DNA of 64,000 nucleotides from Streptomyces antioxidans (GCF_000968685.2 NZ_LAKD02000088.1:1-64000), one strand, 5' to 3'; shown: positions 17,580-26,377, numbered from the stretch's first letter. Translations and numbers: made by a program. Notes: generated by a model not told the origin, from the sequence alone.

Positions 17580-19031
17580 ATGACGCCTGACCAGCCCGCC
17601 GCCCCGCGCTCCCGGACCTCCCGCCCCGGCACCGGCCGCCCGGCGCCGCGCTCGGGCGGCGCAGGGCGGGTGCGGGAGGCCGTACGCGGCAAGGGCCGGA
17701 CGGCGTCACCGGCCCGCCCGCGCGGCACGGCGGGCGCCTCCCGGCCTCCGCGCCGCCCGCCGAGGGTGAATGTCGTGGACGCCCTGCGCGGGCTCCAGCA
17801 GCGCCTACGGCGGGCCTGGGACCGGCCGCTGACCGCGTACTACCTGCTGCTCGGCGGCTCGCTGCTGATCCTGGTGCTCGGGCTGGTCATGGTCTACTCC
17901 GCCTCCCAGATCAAGGCGCTCCAGTCCGGGCTCGCACCGTCGTACTTCTTCCGCAAACAGCTCTTCGCCGCGGCGCTCGGCGGCGCCCTGATGCTGCTCG
18001 CCGTGCGGATGCCCATCAAACTGCACCGCGCCTTCGCCTATCCGCTGCTCGCGGTCTCGGTCTTCCTGATGTGTCTGGTGCAGGTCCCGGGCATGGGCAT
18101 CGCGGTCAACGGCAACCAGAACTGGATCTCCTTCGGCGGTCCCTTCCTGCTCCAGCCCAGTGAGTTCGGCAAGCTGGCGCTCGTCCTGTGGGGCGCCGAT
18201 CTTCTCGCCCGCAAACAGGACAAGCGGTTGCTGGCCCAGTGGAAGCACCTGCTGGTCCCGCTGGTGCCCGCGACCGGCATGCTGCTCGGCCTGATCATGC
18301 TCGGCGGGGACATGGGCACCGCGATCATCCTCACGGCGATCCTTTTCGGCCTGCTGTGGCTGGCCGGCGCCCCCACCCGGCTGTTCGTGGGCGTCCTCGC
18401 CTTCGCCGGGGCCATCGGCATGCTGCTCATCAAGACCAGTGCCAACCGGATGTCCCGGCTCGCCTGCATCGGCGCCACCGAGCCCGGTGCGCACGACCAG
18501 TGCTGGCAGGCGGTGCACGGGATCTACGCGCTCGCCAACGGCGGATGGTTCGGCTCCGGGCTCGGGGCGAGCATGGAGAAATGGGGTGAACTGCCCGAAC
18601 CACATACCGACTTCATCTTCGCCATTACCGGGGAGGAACTCGGCCTGGCGGGGACGCTGTCGGTTCTCGTCCTCTTCGCGGCTCTAGGCTATGCGGGTAT
18701 CCGCGTGGCCGGACGCACGGAGGACCCCTTCGTGAGGTACGCCGCGGGAGGTGTGACCACCTGGATCACGGCTCAGGCCGTGGTCAACATCGGCGCGGTG
18801 CTCGGTCTGCTGCCGATCGCGGGTGTGCCGCTCCCGCTGTTCTCCTACGGAGGGTCCGCCCTGCTGCCGACCATGTTCGCCGTGGGCCTGCTGATCGCCT
18901 TCGCGCGGGCTGAGCCCGCTGCGCGGGCGGCGCTGGCCATGCGGCAGCCTGCTTTGCGGAAGAAGCTGGCTCGGGTGAGACGGAAGACGATGAGACGGCC
19001 CGTCAAGAGGCGGCCGTCCGGAGAGCGGTGA
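17580..19031 (+). CDS. ftsW: Septal glycosyltransferase FtsW (SEDS family)
   Basis: FtsW polymerizes lipid II at the septum with FtsI. The 483-residue protein has a long Arg/Pro/Gly-rich cytoplasmic N-terminus of about 80 residues and then about ten membrane helices. SEDS signatures include NGNQNWISFGGPFLLQPSEF and PEPHTDFIFAITGEELG, with a C-terminal PLPLFSYGGSALLPTM. The ATG at 17580 follows ACCGGAGGGGA and makes a normal-length protein. It lies between murD and murG. Confidence 0.95.
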   Translation: MTPDQPAAPRSRTSRPGTGRPAPRSGGAGRVREAVRGKGRTASPARPRGTAGASRPPRRPPRVNVVDALRGLQQRLRRAWDRPLTAYYLLLGGSLLILVLGLVMVYSASQIKALQSGLAPSYFFRKQLFAAALGGALMLLAVRMPIKLHRAFAYPLLAVSVFLMCLVQVPGMGIAVNGNQNWISFGGPFLLQPSEFGKLALVLWGADLLARKQDKRLLAQWKHLLVPLVPATGMLLGLIMLGGDMGTAIILTAILFGLLWLAGAPTRLFVGVLAFAGAIGMLLIKTSANRMSRLACIGATEPGAHDQCWQAVHGIYALANGGWFGSGLGASMEKWGELPEPHTDFIFAITGEELGLAGTLSVLVLFAALGYAGIRVAGRTEDPFVRYAAGGVTTWITAQAVVNIGAVLGLLPIAGVPLPLFSYGGSALLPTMFAVGLLIAFARAEPAARAALAMRQPALRKKLARVRRKTMRRPVKRRPSGER

Positions 19032-19037
19032 ATTTCG

Positions 19038-20126
19038 GTGCATGTCGTACTCGCCGGTGGGGGGACCGCCGGCCACATCGAGCCCGCGCTCGCCCTCGCG
19101 GACGCCCTGCGCAGGCAGGACCCGACCGTGGGGATCACGGCGCTCGGCACGGAGCGCGGGCTCGAGACCCGGCTCGTACCGGAGCGCGGCTATGAGCTCG
19201 GGCTCATCCCGGCCGTACCGCTGCCGCGCAAGCCCACCCCCGAACTGATCACCGTCCCCGGGCGGCTGCGCGGCACCATCAAGGCCGCCGAGCAGATCCT
19301 GGAGCGCACCAAGGCCGACTGCGTCGTCGGCTTCGGCGGCTATGTGGCCCTGCCCGGCTATCTGGCCGCCAAGCGGCTCGGCGTGCCGATCGTCGTCCAC
19401 GAGGCCAACGCCCGCCCCGGCCTCGCCAACAAGATCGGCTCCCGCTACGCCCACTGCGTGGCGGTCTCCACCCCGGACAGCAAGCTCCGCAACTCCCGCT
19501 ACGTGGGCATCCCGCTGCGCCGCTCCATCGCCACCCTCGACCGGGCCGCGGTGCGCCCCGAGGCCCGCGCGGCCTTCGGGCTCGACCAGAACCTGCCGAC
19601 GCTGCTGGTCTCCGGCGGCTCGCAGGGCGCGCGGCGGCTGAACGAGGTGGTCCAGACGGTGGCGCCGTTCCTCCAGCGCGCCGGGATCCAGGTGCTCCAC
19701 GCGGTCGGCCCGAAGAACGAACTGCCGCATGTGGACAACATGCCAGGAATGCCGCCCTACATCCCGGTACCGTATGTGGACCGGATGGACCTCGCGTACG
19801 CCGCGGCCGACATGATGCTCTGCCGCGCGGGCGCGATGACCGTCGCCGAACTGTCCGCCGTCGGGCTCCCCGCCGCCTATGTCCCGCTGCCGATCGGCAA
19901 CGGCGAACAGCGGCTCAACGCCCAGCCGGTGGTCAAGGCGGGCGGCGGCCTGCTGGTCGACGACGCCGAGCTGAGCCCCGAGTGGGTGCAGGGCAATGTG
20001 CTGCCGGTGCTCGGTGACCCGCACCGGCTGTACGAGATGTCCCGGCGCGCCACCGAATTCGGCCGCAGGGACGCCGACGAGCTGCTGGTCGGCATGGTGT
20101 ACGAGGCGATCAGCGCACGCCGCTAG
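19038..20126 (+). CDS. murG: UDP-GlcNAc:lipid I GlcNAc transferase (MurG)
   Basis: MurG adds GlcNAc to lipid I to make lipid II at the cytoplasmic membrane face. The 362-residue GT-B enzyme has the N-terminal GGGTAGHIEPALALADAL loop, FGGYVALPGYLAA, the HEANARPGLANK segment, VSGGSQGARRLNE in the C-terminal domain, and GEQRLNAQPV near the sugar-nucleotide site. The GTG at 19038 starts VHVVLAGGGT, six bases after the ftsW stop codon. Confidence 0.96.
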   Translation: MHVVLAGGGTAGHIEPALALADALRRQDPTVGITALGTERGLETRLVPERGYELGLIPAVPLPRKPTPELITVPGRLRGTIKAAEQILERTKADCVVGFGGYVALPGYLAAKRLGVPIVVHEANARPGLANKIGSRYAHCVAVSTPDSKLRNSRYVGIPLRRSIATLDRAAVRPEARAAFGLDQNLPTLLVSGGSQGARRLNEVVQTVAPFLQRAGIQVLHAVGPKNELPHVDNMPGMPPYIPVPYVDRMDLAYAAADMMLCRAGAMTVAELSAVGLPAAYVPLPIGNGEQRLNAQPVVKAGGGLLVDDAELSPEWVQGNVLPVLGDPHRLYEMSRRATEFGRRDADELLVGMVYEAISARR

Positions 20127-20145
20127 GCGTGAGGAGGCAGGGAGC

Positions 20146-20943
20146 GTGGCCGGACCGTCGACCGCCGAGCGCGGTGCACGAGGGACGACTCCGTCCGGCC
20201 CGCCCCCGCGCCTGCTGCGGGTCCGCCGTAGGCTCCGGCCGCCCCGCCGCCGCACCCTGCTGGTGACGGCGGTGGCGGTCACCCTGTTCGGTGCCGGGGC
20301 CGTCTGGCTGCTCTACGGCTCGAGCTGGCTGCGGGCCGAGCGGGTGCGGGTGGCCGGCACCACCGTCCTCACCGACCGGGAGGTGCGCGACGCCGCCGAC
20401 GTGTCCCTGAACACCCCGCTGGTGGCGGTGGACACCGGGGCGATCGAACACCGGGTGCGCGAGCGGCTGAAGCGGATTGCGAAAGTGGACGTATCCCGGT
20501 CATGGCCGCACACCGTCAGTCTGGTGGTGACGGAACGCAGGCCCGAAGCCATTGTCGAAGAGGACGGGAAGTTCCACGAAGTGGACGCCACGGGAGTCCG
20601 GTTCTCCACCCTGAGCAAGCGTCCGAAGGGCGTTCCGCTGCTGGAAATGGAGCCGGATCGGTCGCCGAGTTCGCGCCATTTCGGCCGGGCCGGACTGCGC
20701 CGCGAGGCGGTCCGGGTGGTCACCCAACTCCCGGAGAAGGTCCGTCAGGACACCCGTTCCCTCCGGGTCCGCTCGTACGATTCGATCACCCTGGAGCTGA
20801 CCGGGGGCCGTACCATCGCCTGGGGGAGCGGAGAGCGCGGCGAGGCGAAGGCGAAGGCGCTCACCGCACTGATGAAAGCGCGGCCGGACGCCGACCACTT
20901 CGACGTCCAAGCGCCGAGTGCCCCGGCGGTGTCTCGCAGTTGA
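20146..20943 (+). CDS. ftsQ: Cell division protein FtsQ
   Basis: This 265-residue bitopic protein has an Arg-rich cytoplasmic tail, a transmembrane helix at about residues 37-57, a POTRA domain at about 62-131 (WLRAERVRVAGTTVLTDREV onward) and the FtsQ domain. FtsQ scaffolds FtsL and DivIC/FtsB at the divisome. The GTG at 20146 follows GAGGAGGCAGGGAGC, a strong ribosome binding site. In-frame sequence upstream overlaps murG and is rejected. It is the last gene before the ftsZ promoter region. Confidence 0.93.
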   Translation: MAGPSTAERGARGTTPSGPPPRLLRVRRRLRPPRRRTLLVTAVAVTLFGAGAVWLLYGSSWLRAERVRVAGTTVLTDREVRDAADVSLNTPLVAVDTGAIEHRVRERLKRIAKVDVSRSWPHTVSLVVTERRPEAIVEEDGKFHEVDATGVRFSTLSKRPKGVPLLEMEPDRSPSSRHFGRAGLRREAVRVVTQLPEKVRQDTRSLRVRSYDSITLELTGGRTIAWGSGERGEAKAKALTALMKARPDADHFDVQAPSAPAVSRS

Positions 20944-20971
20944 CGTTGATAGCGGCAGGCCAGCACCCTGG

Positions 20972-21002
20972 TTGGCTAGCCCACGGGGTGATCACATAGG
21001 GT
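20972..21002 (+). promoter_or_regulatory. Candidate distal ftsZ promoter
   Basis: TTGGCT at 20972-20977 is followed by CATAGG at 20995-21000 (17-bp spacer) or TAGGGT at 20997-21002 (19-bp spacer). It could drive constitutive ftsZ transcription; the evidence is sequence likeness only. Confidence 0.35.
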
Positions 21003-21033
21003 GAAAAGAAAAGCGGGAGGTTCGGCGTGTTCA

Positions 21034-21063
21034 TTGAACGCTCGCCACTTGTCGACTTAGTGT
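21034..21063 (+). promoter_or_regulatory. Candidate proximal ftsZ promoter overlapping a GACAC motif
   Basis: TTGAAC at 21034-21039 and TAGTGT at 21058-21063 are separated by 18 bp and resemble a HrdB-type promoter. The -10 element overlaps GTGTC at 21060-21064, whose complement GACAC is the known core of WhiA sites; ftsZ is a known WhiA target in Streptomyces. Transcription would start near 21070, giving a leader of about 150 nt. Confidence 0.5.
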
Positions 21064-21099
21064 CCTGTTCCGAAGAGTCCGGGAAACAGAGGCACTGGT

Positions 21100-21124
21100 A
21101 ACCCTAAACTTCAGCGTTAGGGTT
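21100..21124 (+). promoter_or_regulatory. Perfect inverted repeat in the ftsZ leader
   Basis: AACCCTAA at 21100-21107 and TTAGGGTT at 21117-21124 form perfect 8-bp arms around a 9-nt loop. Downstream of the proximal promoter it would fold as an mRNA hairpin. Alternatively it is a protein-binding operator. It begins about 120 bp before the ftsZ start codon. Confidence 0.6.
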
Positions 21125-21220
21125 GGGGTCGGCAATCGGAACCGTCCCATTCGGCATCAGTCGGCGCACCGCGGCAACGGCGGGGTGGCGACACGTAACT
21201 CGAGGCGAGAGGCCTTCGAC

Positions 21221-22462
21221 GTGGCAGCACCGCAGAACTACCTCGCAGTCATCAAGGTCGTCGGCATCGGCGGCGGTGGCGTGAATGCCATCAACCGGAT
21301 GATCGAGGTCGGGCTCAAGGGCGTCGAGTTCATCGCGATCAACACCGATGCGCAGGCCCTGCTGATGAGTGACGCGGACGTCAAGCTGGACGTCGGCCGC
21401 GAGCTCACCCGTGGCCTGGGAGCCGGCGCCAATCCCGATGTCGGCCGCAAGGCCGCCGAGGACCACCGCGAGGAGATCGAGGAGGTCCTCAAGGGGGCCG
21501 ACATGGTCTTCGTGACGGCTGGTGAGGGCGGCGGCACGGGCACCGGCGGTGCCCCGGTGGTCGCGAACATCGCCCGCTCGCTGGGCGCACTGACGATCGG
21601 TGTGGTCACCCGTCCGTTCACCTTCGAGGGCCGCCGCCGCGCCAATCAGGCCGAGGACGGCATCGCGGGTCTGCGGGACGAGGTCGACACCCTCATCGTG
21701 ATCCCGAACGACCGGCTGCTGTCCATTTCGGACCGTCAGGTGAGCGTGCTCGACGCGTTCAAGTCGGCCGACCAGGTGCTGCTGTCGGGTGTTCAGGGCA
21801 TCACCGACCTGATCACCACCCCGGGTCTGATCAACCTCGACTTCGCGGATGTCAAGTCCGTGATGTCCGAGGCCGGATCGGCGCTCATGGGCATCGGCTC
21901 GGCCCGCGGGGACGACCGCGCGGTGGCCGCGGCCGAGATGGCGATCTCCTCGCCACTGCTCGAGGCGTCCATCGACGGCGCCCGGGGCGTGCTGCTCTCC
22001 ATCTCCGGCGGCTCGGACCTCGGCCTGTTCGAGATCAACGAGGCCGCCCAGCTGGTGAGCGAGGCCGCCCACCCCGAGGCCAACATCATCTTCGGCGCGG
22101 TGATCGACGACGCGCTCGGCGACGAGGTCAGGGTCACCGTGATCGCGGCCGGTTTCGACGGCGGTCAGCCGCCCTCGAAGAACCGCGACAAGGTGCTCGG
22201 CTCCTACGGCGGCGGCAACCGCGAAGAGGGATCCAGCGGCTCCTCGAACCGCCCGGCCGGCCAGGAGAGCGGCAGCCGCCCGTCCTTCGGCGGGCTCGGC
22301 AGCGTCACTCCGCGCGAGGATGAGCCCGCCCCGGCGGACCCGGCCCCGGTCGCCGAGGTGTCGCCGCCCCCGGTGCCCACCCCGCACCCTCAGGTCCCGC
22401 CGGCCCGCCCCTACCCGGAGAGCCAGGCCGAGGAGCTGGACGTCCCGGACTTCCTGAAGTGA
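21221..22462 (+). CDS. ftsZ: Cell division GTPase FtsZ
   Basis: FtsZ is the tubulin homologue that polymerizes into the Z ring. The 413-residue protein has the nucleotide loop GIGGGGVNAINRM at about residues 15-27, the tubulin signature GEGGGTGTGGAP at about 101-112, and NLDFADVKSVMSEAG as the T7 loop. A variable Gly/Ser/Pro linker leads to the C-terminal peptide EELDVPDFLK, which binds SepF in organisms lacking FtsA. The GTG at 21221 starts VAAPQNYLAVIKV, as in other Streptomyces; the frame is open to 21185 but that part is leader. It has its own promoter region. Confidence 0.98.
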   Translation: MAAPQNYLAVIKVVGIGGGGVNAINRMIEVGLKGVEFIAINTDAQALLMSDADVKLDVGRELTRGLGAGANPDVGRKAAEDHREEIEEVLKGADMVFVTAGEGGGTGTGGAPVVANIARSLGALTIGVVTRPFTFEGRRRANQAEDGIAGLRDEVDTLIVIPNDRLLSISDRQVSVLDAFKSADQVLLSGVQGITDLITTPGLINLDFADVKSVMSEAGSALMGIGSARGDDRAVAAAEMAISSPLLEASIDGARGVLLSISGGSDLGLFEINEAAQLVSEAAHPEANIIFGAVIDDALGDEVRVTVIAAGFDGGQPPSKNRDKVLGSYGGGNREEGSSGSSNRPAGQESGSRPSFGGLGSVTPREDEPAPADPAPVAEVSPPPVPTPHPQVPPARPYPESQAEELDVPDFLK

Positions 22463-22504
22463 GCCGTCCGGCATGGCTCGACGGCGACCCGAAGTGAACC
22501 AGAC

Positions 22505-23245
22505 GTGATAGCGCAACAGCACGACGCGAGCGGCGCGCACTTCGCCTTCACCGACCGGTGGGGCGGGGTGAGCGCCGCTCCGTATGAGGAGCTCAACCTG
22601 GGCGGGGCGGTCGGCGACGACCCCCAGGCCGTACGGACCAACCGCGAGCTGGCCGCCAAGGCGATGGGCCTGGACCCGGCGGCGGTCGTCTGGATGAACC
22701 AGGTGCACGGCCGGGACGTCGCGGTGGTCGACGGGCCGTGGCCGGACGATGAGATCCCGGCGGTGGACGCGGTGGTGACGCGGCGTCGGGGCCTCGCCCT
22801 GGCCGTCCTCACCGCCGACTGCACCCCGGTGCTGCTGGCCGATCCGGTGGCCGGGGTCGTCGGCGCCGCCCACGCCGGGCGGCCGGGACTGGTCGCCGGA
22901 GTGGTCCCGGCGGTGGTGAGGGCGATGACGGAGCAGGGCGCCGAGCCCGCCCGGATCGTCGCCCGCACCGGGCCCGCGGTCTGCGGACGCTGCTACGAGG
23001 TCCCCGCGGACATGCGCGCCGATGTCGCCGGGACGGTGCCGGAGGCGTGGGCCGAGACCAGCTGGGGTACCCCCGCGGTGGATGTGGCGGCCGGTGTGCT
23101 GGCCCAACTGGCGCGCGGGGGTGTGCGGATGGACGGGACGGATGGACAATCTCACATCTGCACCCTGGAGTCGGCGGACCACTTCTCGTACCGGCGCGAG
23201 CACACCACGGGGCGGCTCGCGAGCTATGTCTGGTTGGGCGGCTGA
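22505..23245 (+). CDS. pgeF: Peptidoglycan editing factor PgeF (YfiH/YlmD, copper-oxidase-like fold)
   Basis: This 246-residue protein belongs to the YfiH/PgeF family, formerly called polyphenol oxidase or laccase domain. In E. coli the family is reported to hydrolyse misincorporated L-Ser from UDP-MurNAc. Visible signatures are WMNQVHGRDV, the metal-site segment GVVGAAHAGRPG (most members have AHAGWRG), CGRCYEVP, and SHICTLES near the C-terminus. The GTG at 22505 lies 42 bp after ftsZ. It occupies the ylmD position in the ftsZ-ylmD-ylmE-sepF-ylmG-divIVA order of Gram-positive bacteria. Confidence 0.9.
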   Translation: MIAQQHDASGAHFAFTDRWGGVSAAPYEELNLGGAVGDDPQAVRTNRELAAKAMGLDPAAVVWMNQVHGRDVAVVDGPWPDDEIPAVDAVVTRRRGLALAVLTADCTPVLLADPVAGVVGAAHAGRPGLVAGVVPAVVRAMTEQGAEPARIVARTGPAVCGRCYEVPADMRADVAGTVPEAWAETSWGTPAVDVAAGVLAQLARGGVRMDGTDGQSHICTLESADHFSYRREHTTGRLASYVWLGG

Positions 23246-23248
23246 GCT

Positions 23249-23968
23249 GTGACGGATCGCAAGGCGGAACTGTCCGCGAATCTGGCCCGGGTGGAGGAAC
23301 GTATCTCTGCCGCCTGCGCCGGGGCCGGCCGCAAGCGCGAAGAGGTGACCCTGATCGTGGTCACCAAGACCTATCCGGCGAGCGATGTCCGTCTGCTCGC
23401 GGAGCTCGGCGTACGGCATGTCGCGGAGAACCGCGACCAGGAGGCCGCCCCCAAAGCCGCGGAATGCGCGGATCTGCCATTGATCTGGCACTTTGTCGGG
23501 CAATTGCAGACCAATAAGGTGCGTTCCGTATCGAGTTACGCCGATGTGGTGCAATCCGTCGATCGCAGGCGATTGGTCGACGCGCTCTCCCGTGCGGCTG
23601 TGGGGGCCGGACGGGAGCTGGGCGTCCTGATTCAGGTCGCGCTCGACGTGGACTCCAGTGACCGGGGAGAGCGCGGAGGGGTGGGACCGGGCGGAGTGGA
23701 ACGGCTCGCCGGGTCCGTGGCCGAGGCCGAAGGGCTACGGCTCGACGGTCTGATGACCGTCGCCCCGCTGACGGGTCCCTACGAGGGGCGGCCGCGGGCG
23801 GCGTTCGACCGGCTGATGGAAATCTCATCCCGCCTGCGCGTGGCCCATCCTGCTGCGAACATGGTCTCGGCGGGGATGAGCTCGGATCTCGAGGAAGCGG
23901 TGGCGGCGGGGGCGACACATGTGCGCGTCGGCACTGCGGTACTCGGAGTCCGACCCAGGCTCCGGTAA
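23249..23968 (+). CDS. ylmE: YggS/YlmE-family pyridoxal phosphate-binding protein
   Basis: This 239-residue single-domain PLP-barrel protein belongs to the YggS/PLPBP family, which maintains B6 homeostasis and has no proven enzymatic reaction. The PLP lysine is Lys40 in LIVVTKTYP. ENRDQEA, WHFVGQLQTNK, and the phosphate-binding MSSDLEEAVAAGATHVRVGTA... region near the C-terminus follow family order. The GTG start is three bases after the pgeF stop codon, so the two genes are probably co-translated. Confidence 0.93.
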   Translation: MTDRKAELSANLARVEERISAACAGAGRKREEVTLIVVTKTYPASDVRLLAELGVRHVAENRDQEAAPKAAECADLPLIWHFVGQLQTNKVRSVSSYADVVQSVDRRRLVDALSRAAVGAGRELGVLIQVALDVDSSDRGERGGVGPGGVERLAGSVAEAEGLRLDGLMTVAPLTGPYEGRPRAAFDRLMEISSRLRVAHPAANMVSAGMSSDLEEAVAAGATHVRVGTAVLGVRPRLR

Positions 23969-24091
23969 CGTCGCGAAGAAGTCGGACCACAGCAGAAAAT
24001 ATGGTCATTCCCGTCAAAAGGCGGGCGGGCCACGTGGATCCATGGCATCCGGTGGCGGAGCCGATCCACCACAGAGCGGAGGACGCAGAAA

Positions 24092-24712
24092 ATGGCCGGC
24101 GCGATGCGCAAGATGGCGGTCTACCTCGGCCTCGTGGAGGACGATGGGTACGACGGCCGGGGATTCGACCCCGACGACGAGTTCGAGCCCGAGCCGGAGC
24201 CCGAGCGGGAGCGGGACCGCCGGCGGCATCAGGTAGTGGAGACCGAACCGCGGCCGGAAAGGGGCGAATCCGTGCGAGTCGTCCACCCTCCCGCACAACG
24301 TGAACCGGCTCCGCTTGCGGTGGAAACCGGGCGACCCGCGCGAATTGCCCCCGTGGCGTCCATCACACCTGAACGTCAGAACTTGGAGAAGAACGCGCCA
24401 GTGATCATGCCCAAGGTCGTGTCCGAGCGGGAGCCGTACCGCATCACCACACTGCACCCCCGGACCTACAACGAGGCCCGTACTATCGGGGAACACTTCC
24501 GTGAGGGCACTCCCGTGATCATGAATCTGACGGAGATGGACGACACCGACGCGAAGCGACTTGTCGACTTTGCGGCCGGTCTGGTGTTCGGCCTCCATGG
24601 GAGCATTGAGCGGGTGACGCAGAAGGTGTTCCTGTTGTCTCCTGCTAACGTCGATGTCACGGCGGAGGACAAGGCCCGTATCGCAGAGGGCGGGTTCTTC
24701 AACCAGAGCTGA
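24092..24712 (+). CDS. sepF: Cell division protein SepF
   Basis: SepF anchors FtsZ to the membrane in bacteria without FtsA, which is absent here. The 206-residue protein has an N-terminal segment (MAGAMRKMAVYLGLVED) acting as an amphipathic membrane-binding helix, a charged Glu/Arg/Pro-rich linker of about 80 residues, and a C-terminal SepF domain from about residue 115. The domain includes TTLHPRTYNEARTIGEHF, PVIMNLTEMDDTDAKRLVDF and GLVFGLHGSIERV. A 123-bp gap separates it from ylmE and may carry a promoter. Confidence 0.95.
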   Translation: MAGAMRKMAVYLGLVEDDGYDGRGFDPDDEFEPEPEPERERDRRRHQVVETEPRPERGESVRVVHPPAQREPAPLAVETGRPARIAPVASITPERQNLEKNAPVIMPKVVSEREPYRITTLHPRTYNEARTIGEHFREGTPVIMNLTEMDDTDAKRLVDFAAGLVFGLHGSIERVTQKVFLLSPANVDVTAEDKARIAEGGFFNQS

Positions 24713-24794
24713 GACGCAAAAACGGCAAACCGGCAACACCGAGTCATCCGAGGCCGAAAGGCCGAGTACGAACCAGGGGAGAGGGACGCGCGGG

Positions 24795-25091
24795 ATGGGC
24801 ATCGCACTACAGGTGATCTACATCGCGCTCTACTGCTACCTGATCGTGCTGATCTTCAGGCTCGTGATGGACTACGTATTCCAGTTCGCGCGCTCGTGGC
24901 AACCCGGCAGGGCGATGGTGGTCATCCTCGAGGCCACCTACACTGTGACCGATCCGCCACTCAAGCTGCTCCGGCGGTTCATTCCGCCGTTGCGTCTCGG
25001 GGGTGTGGCGCTCGACCTGTCCTTCTTCGTGCTGATGATCATCGTCTGGATCCTGATCACCGTCGTGAGCAATTTTGCGAGCAGGGTGTGA
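24795..25091 (+). CDS. ylmG: YggT/YlmG-family membrane protein
   Basis: This 98-residue protein has two membrane segments separated by a conserved loop with PGRAMVVILEATYTVTDPPL and RRFIPPLRLGGVALDLSFFV, as in the YggT family. Family members are linked to division and membrane organisation, but no molecular activity is established. The ATG at 24795 follows GGGGAGAGGGACGCGC. It sits between sepF and divIVA, as in most Gram-positive bacteria. Confidence 0.93.
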   Translation: MGIALQVIYIALYCYLIVLIFRLVMDYVFQFARSWQPGRAMVVILEATYTVTDPPLKLLRRFIPPLRLGGVALDLSFFVLMIIVWILITVVSNFASRV

Positions 25092-25140
25092 ACGATACGG
25101 TCTTGCCGATTGCCGACGACTACGTTGAGGTGAAGTAGAG

Positions 25141-26334
25141 ATGCCGTTGACCCCCGAGGACGTGCGGAACAAGCAGTTCACGACCGTCCGCCTCCGAGAA
25201 GGCTATGACGAGGACGAGGTCGATGCCTTCCTCGACGAGGTCGAAGCCGAACTGACCCGGCTGTTGCGGGAGAACGAGGACCTGCGTGCCAAGCTGGCCG
25301 CCGCGACCCGTGCCGCGGCCCAGAGCCAGCAACAAGGCATGCGCAAGCCACCCGAACAGCAGGAGCGACCGGGCGCACCCGTGCCCGCCGCCATATCTGG
25401 ACCGCCGCAGCCGGTGCCGCCCGGCCAGCAGCAGATGGGCGGCCCGCCCCAACTCCCGGGCGGAGCCCCGCAGCTGCCGGCCGGCCCGATGGGCCAGAAC
25501 GGCCCCGGAGGACCGATGCAGCAGGGCGGCCCCGGCGGCCCCATGCAGCAGGGTGGCCCCGGACCGATGCAGCAGGGCGGACCCGGCCCGATGGGCCAGA
25601 ACGGTCCCATGGGTCCCGGCGGCCCCATGGGCGGCCCGATGGGCGGTCCCGGTGGCCCCGGCGGTCCCGGTGGTCCCGGTGGCCCGCAGCTGCCGCAGCC
25701 GGGGCAGGGCCCGGGCGGCGACAGCGCCGCGCGCGTGCTCTCGCTCGCGCAGCAGACCGCCGACCAGGCGATCGCGGAGGCCCGTTCCGAGGCCAACAAG
25801 ATCGTCGGCGAGGCCCGTAGCCGCGCCGAGGGCCTGGAGCGGGACGCCCGCGCCAAGGCCGACGCGCTGGAGCGGGACGCGCAGGAGAAGCACCGTGTCG
25901 CGATGGGCTCCCTGGAGTCCGCTCGCGCCACGCTTGAGCGCAAGGTCGAGGATCTGCGCGGCTTCGAGCGCGAGTACCGCACGCGGCTGAAGTCGTACCT
26001 GGAGAGCCAGCTGCGCCAGCTGGAGAACCAGGCCGACGACTCGCTCGCGCCGCCGCGCACCCCGGCGACCGCCTCGCTGCCGCCGTCCCCCTCGATGAGC
26101 GGTTCCATGGCCTCGGCCGGGGCGGGCACGATGGGTGGCCACACGATGGGTGGCAACCCCCAGTCGATGGGCGGCCACAACCAGAACGGCGGCGCGCCGT
26201 CGTACGGTGGTCAGCAGCAGATGTCTCCCGCGATGACGCAGCCGATGGCACCGGTGCGGCCGCAGAGTCCGCAGCCGATGCAGCAGGCGCCGAGTCCTAT
26301 GCGGGGCTTCCTCATCGACGAGGACGACAACTGA
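25141..26334 (+). CDS. divIVA: Polar growth determinant DivIVA (Wag31)
   Basis: DivIVA marks curved membrane and directs tip extension and branching in Streptomyces. The 397-residue protein has the conserved N-terminal membrane-targeting domain (MPLTPEDVRNKQFTTVRLRE) and a short coiled coil up to about residue 65. A Pro/Gly/Gln/Met-rich linker follows at about 75-195, with repeated GPMQQGGPGG-type units. A long coiled coil at about 196-300 leads to a second low-complexity tail ending RGFLIDEDDN. The linker DNA is a degenerate tandem repeat. A hairpin terminator follows. Confidence 0.97.
   Translation: MPLTPEDVRNKQFTTVRLREGYDEDEVDAFLDEVEAELTRLLRENEDLRAKLAAATRAAAQSQQQGMRKPPEQQERPGAPVPAAISGPPQPVPPGQQQMGGPPQLPGGAPQLPAGPMGQNGPGGPMQQGGPGGPMQQGGPGPMQQGGPGPMGQNGPMGPGGPMGGPMGGPGGPGGPGGPGGPQLPQPGQGPGGDSAARVLSLAQQTADQAIAEARSEANKIVGEARSRAEGLERDARAKADALERDAQEKHRVAMGSLESARATLERKVEDLRGFEREYRTRLKSYLESQLRQLENQADDSLAPPRTPATASLPPSPSMSGSMASAGAGTMGGHTMGGNPQSMGGHNQNGGAPSYGGQQQMSPAMTQPMAPVRPQSPQPMQQAPSPMRGFLIDEDDN
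25440..25690 (+). repeat. Degenerate coding repeat in divIVA linker
   Basis: About 250 bp encode reiterated Gly-Pro-Met-(Gln/Gly) blocks, with recurring GGCCCCATG, ATGCAGCAGGGCGG and GGTCCCGGTGG motifs. Such arrays change length easily between strains. It forms the flexible linker between the two coiled-coil regions. Confidence 0.75.
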
Positions 26335-26377
26335 CGCGGGGCGCGTCGTAGTACGCGCGGAGCGTTCGGCAATCGCA

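Larger units (their letters stand above)
20944..21220 (+). promoter_or_regulatory. ftsZ promoter and leader region
   Basis: This 277-bp gap separates ftsQ from ftsZ and is less GC-rich than its flanks. In Streptomyces, ftsZ is known to have several promoters, one of them sporulation-induced. Here I see two promoter-like pairs, a GTGTC (GACAC on the other strand) at 21060-21064, and a perfect inverted repeat at 21100-21124. No small gene is supported. Confidence 0.7.
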
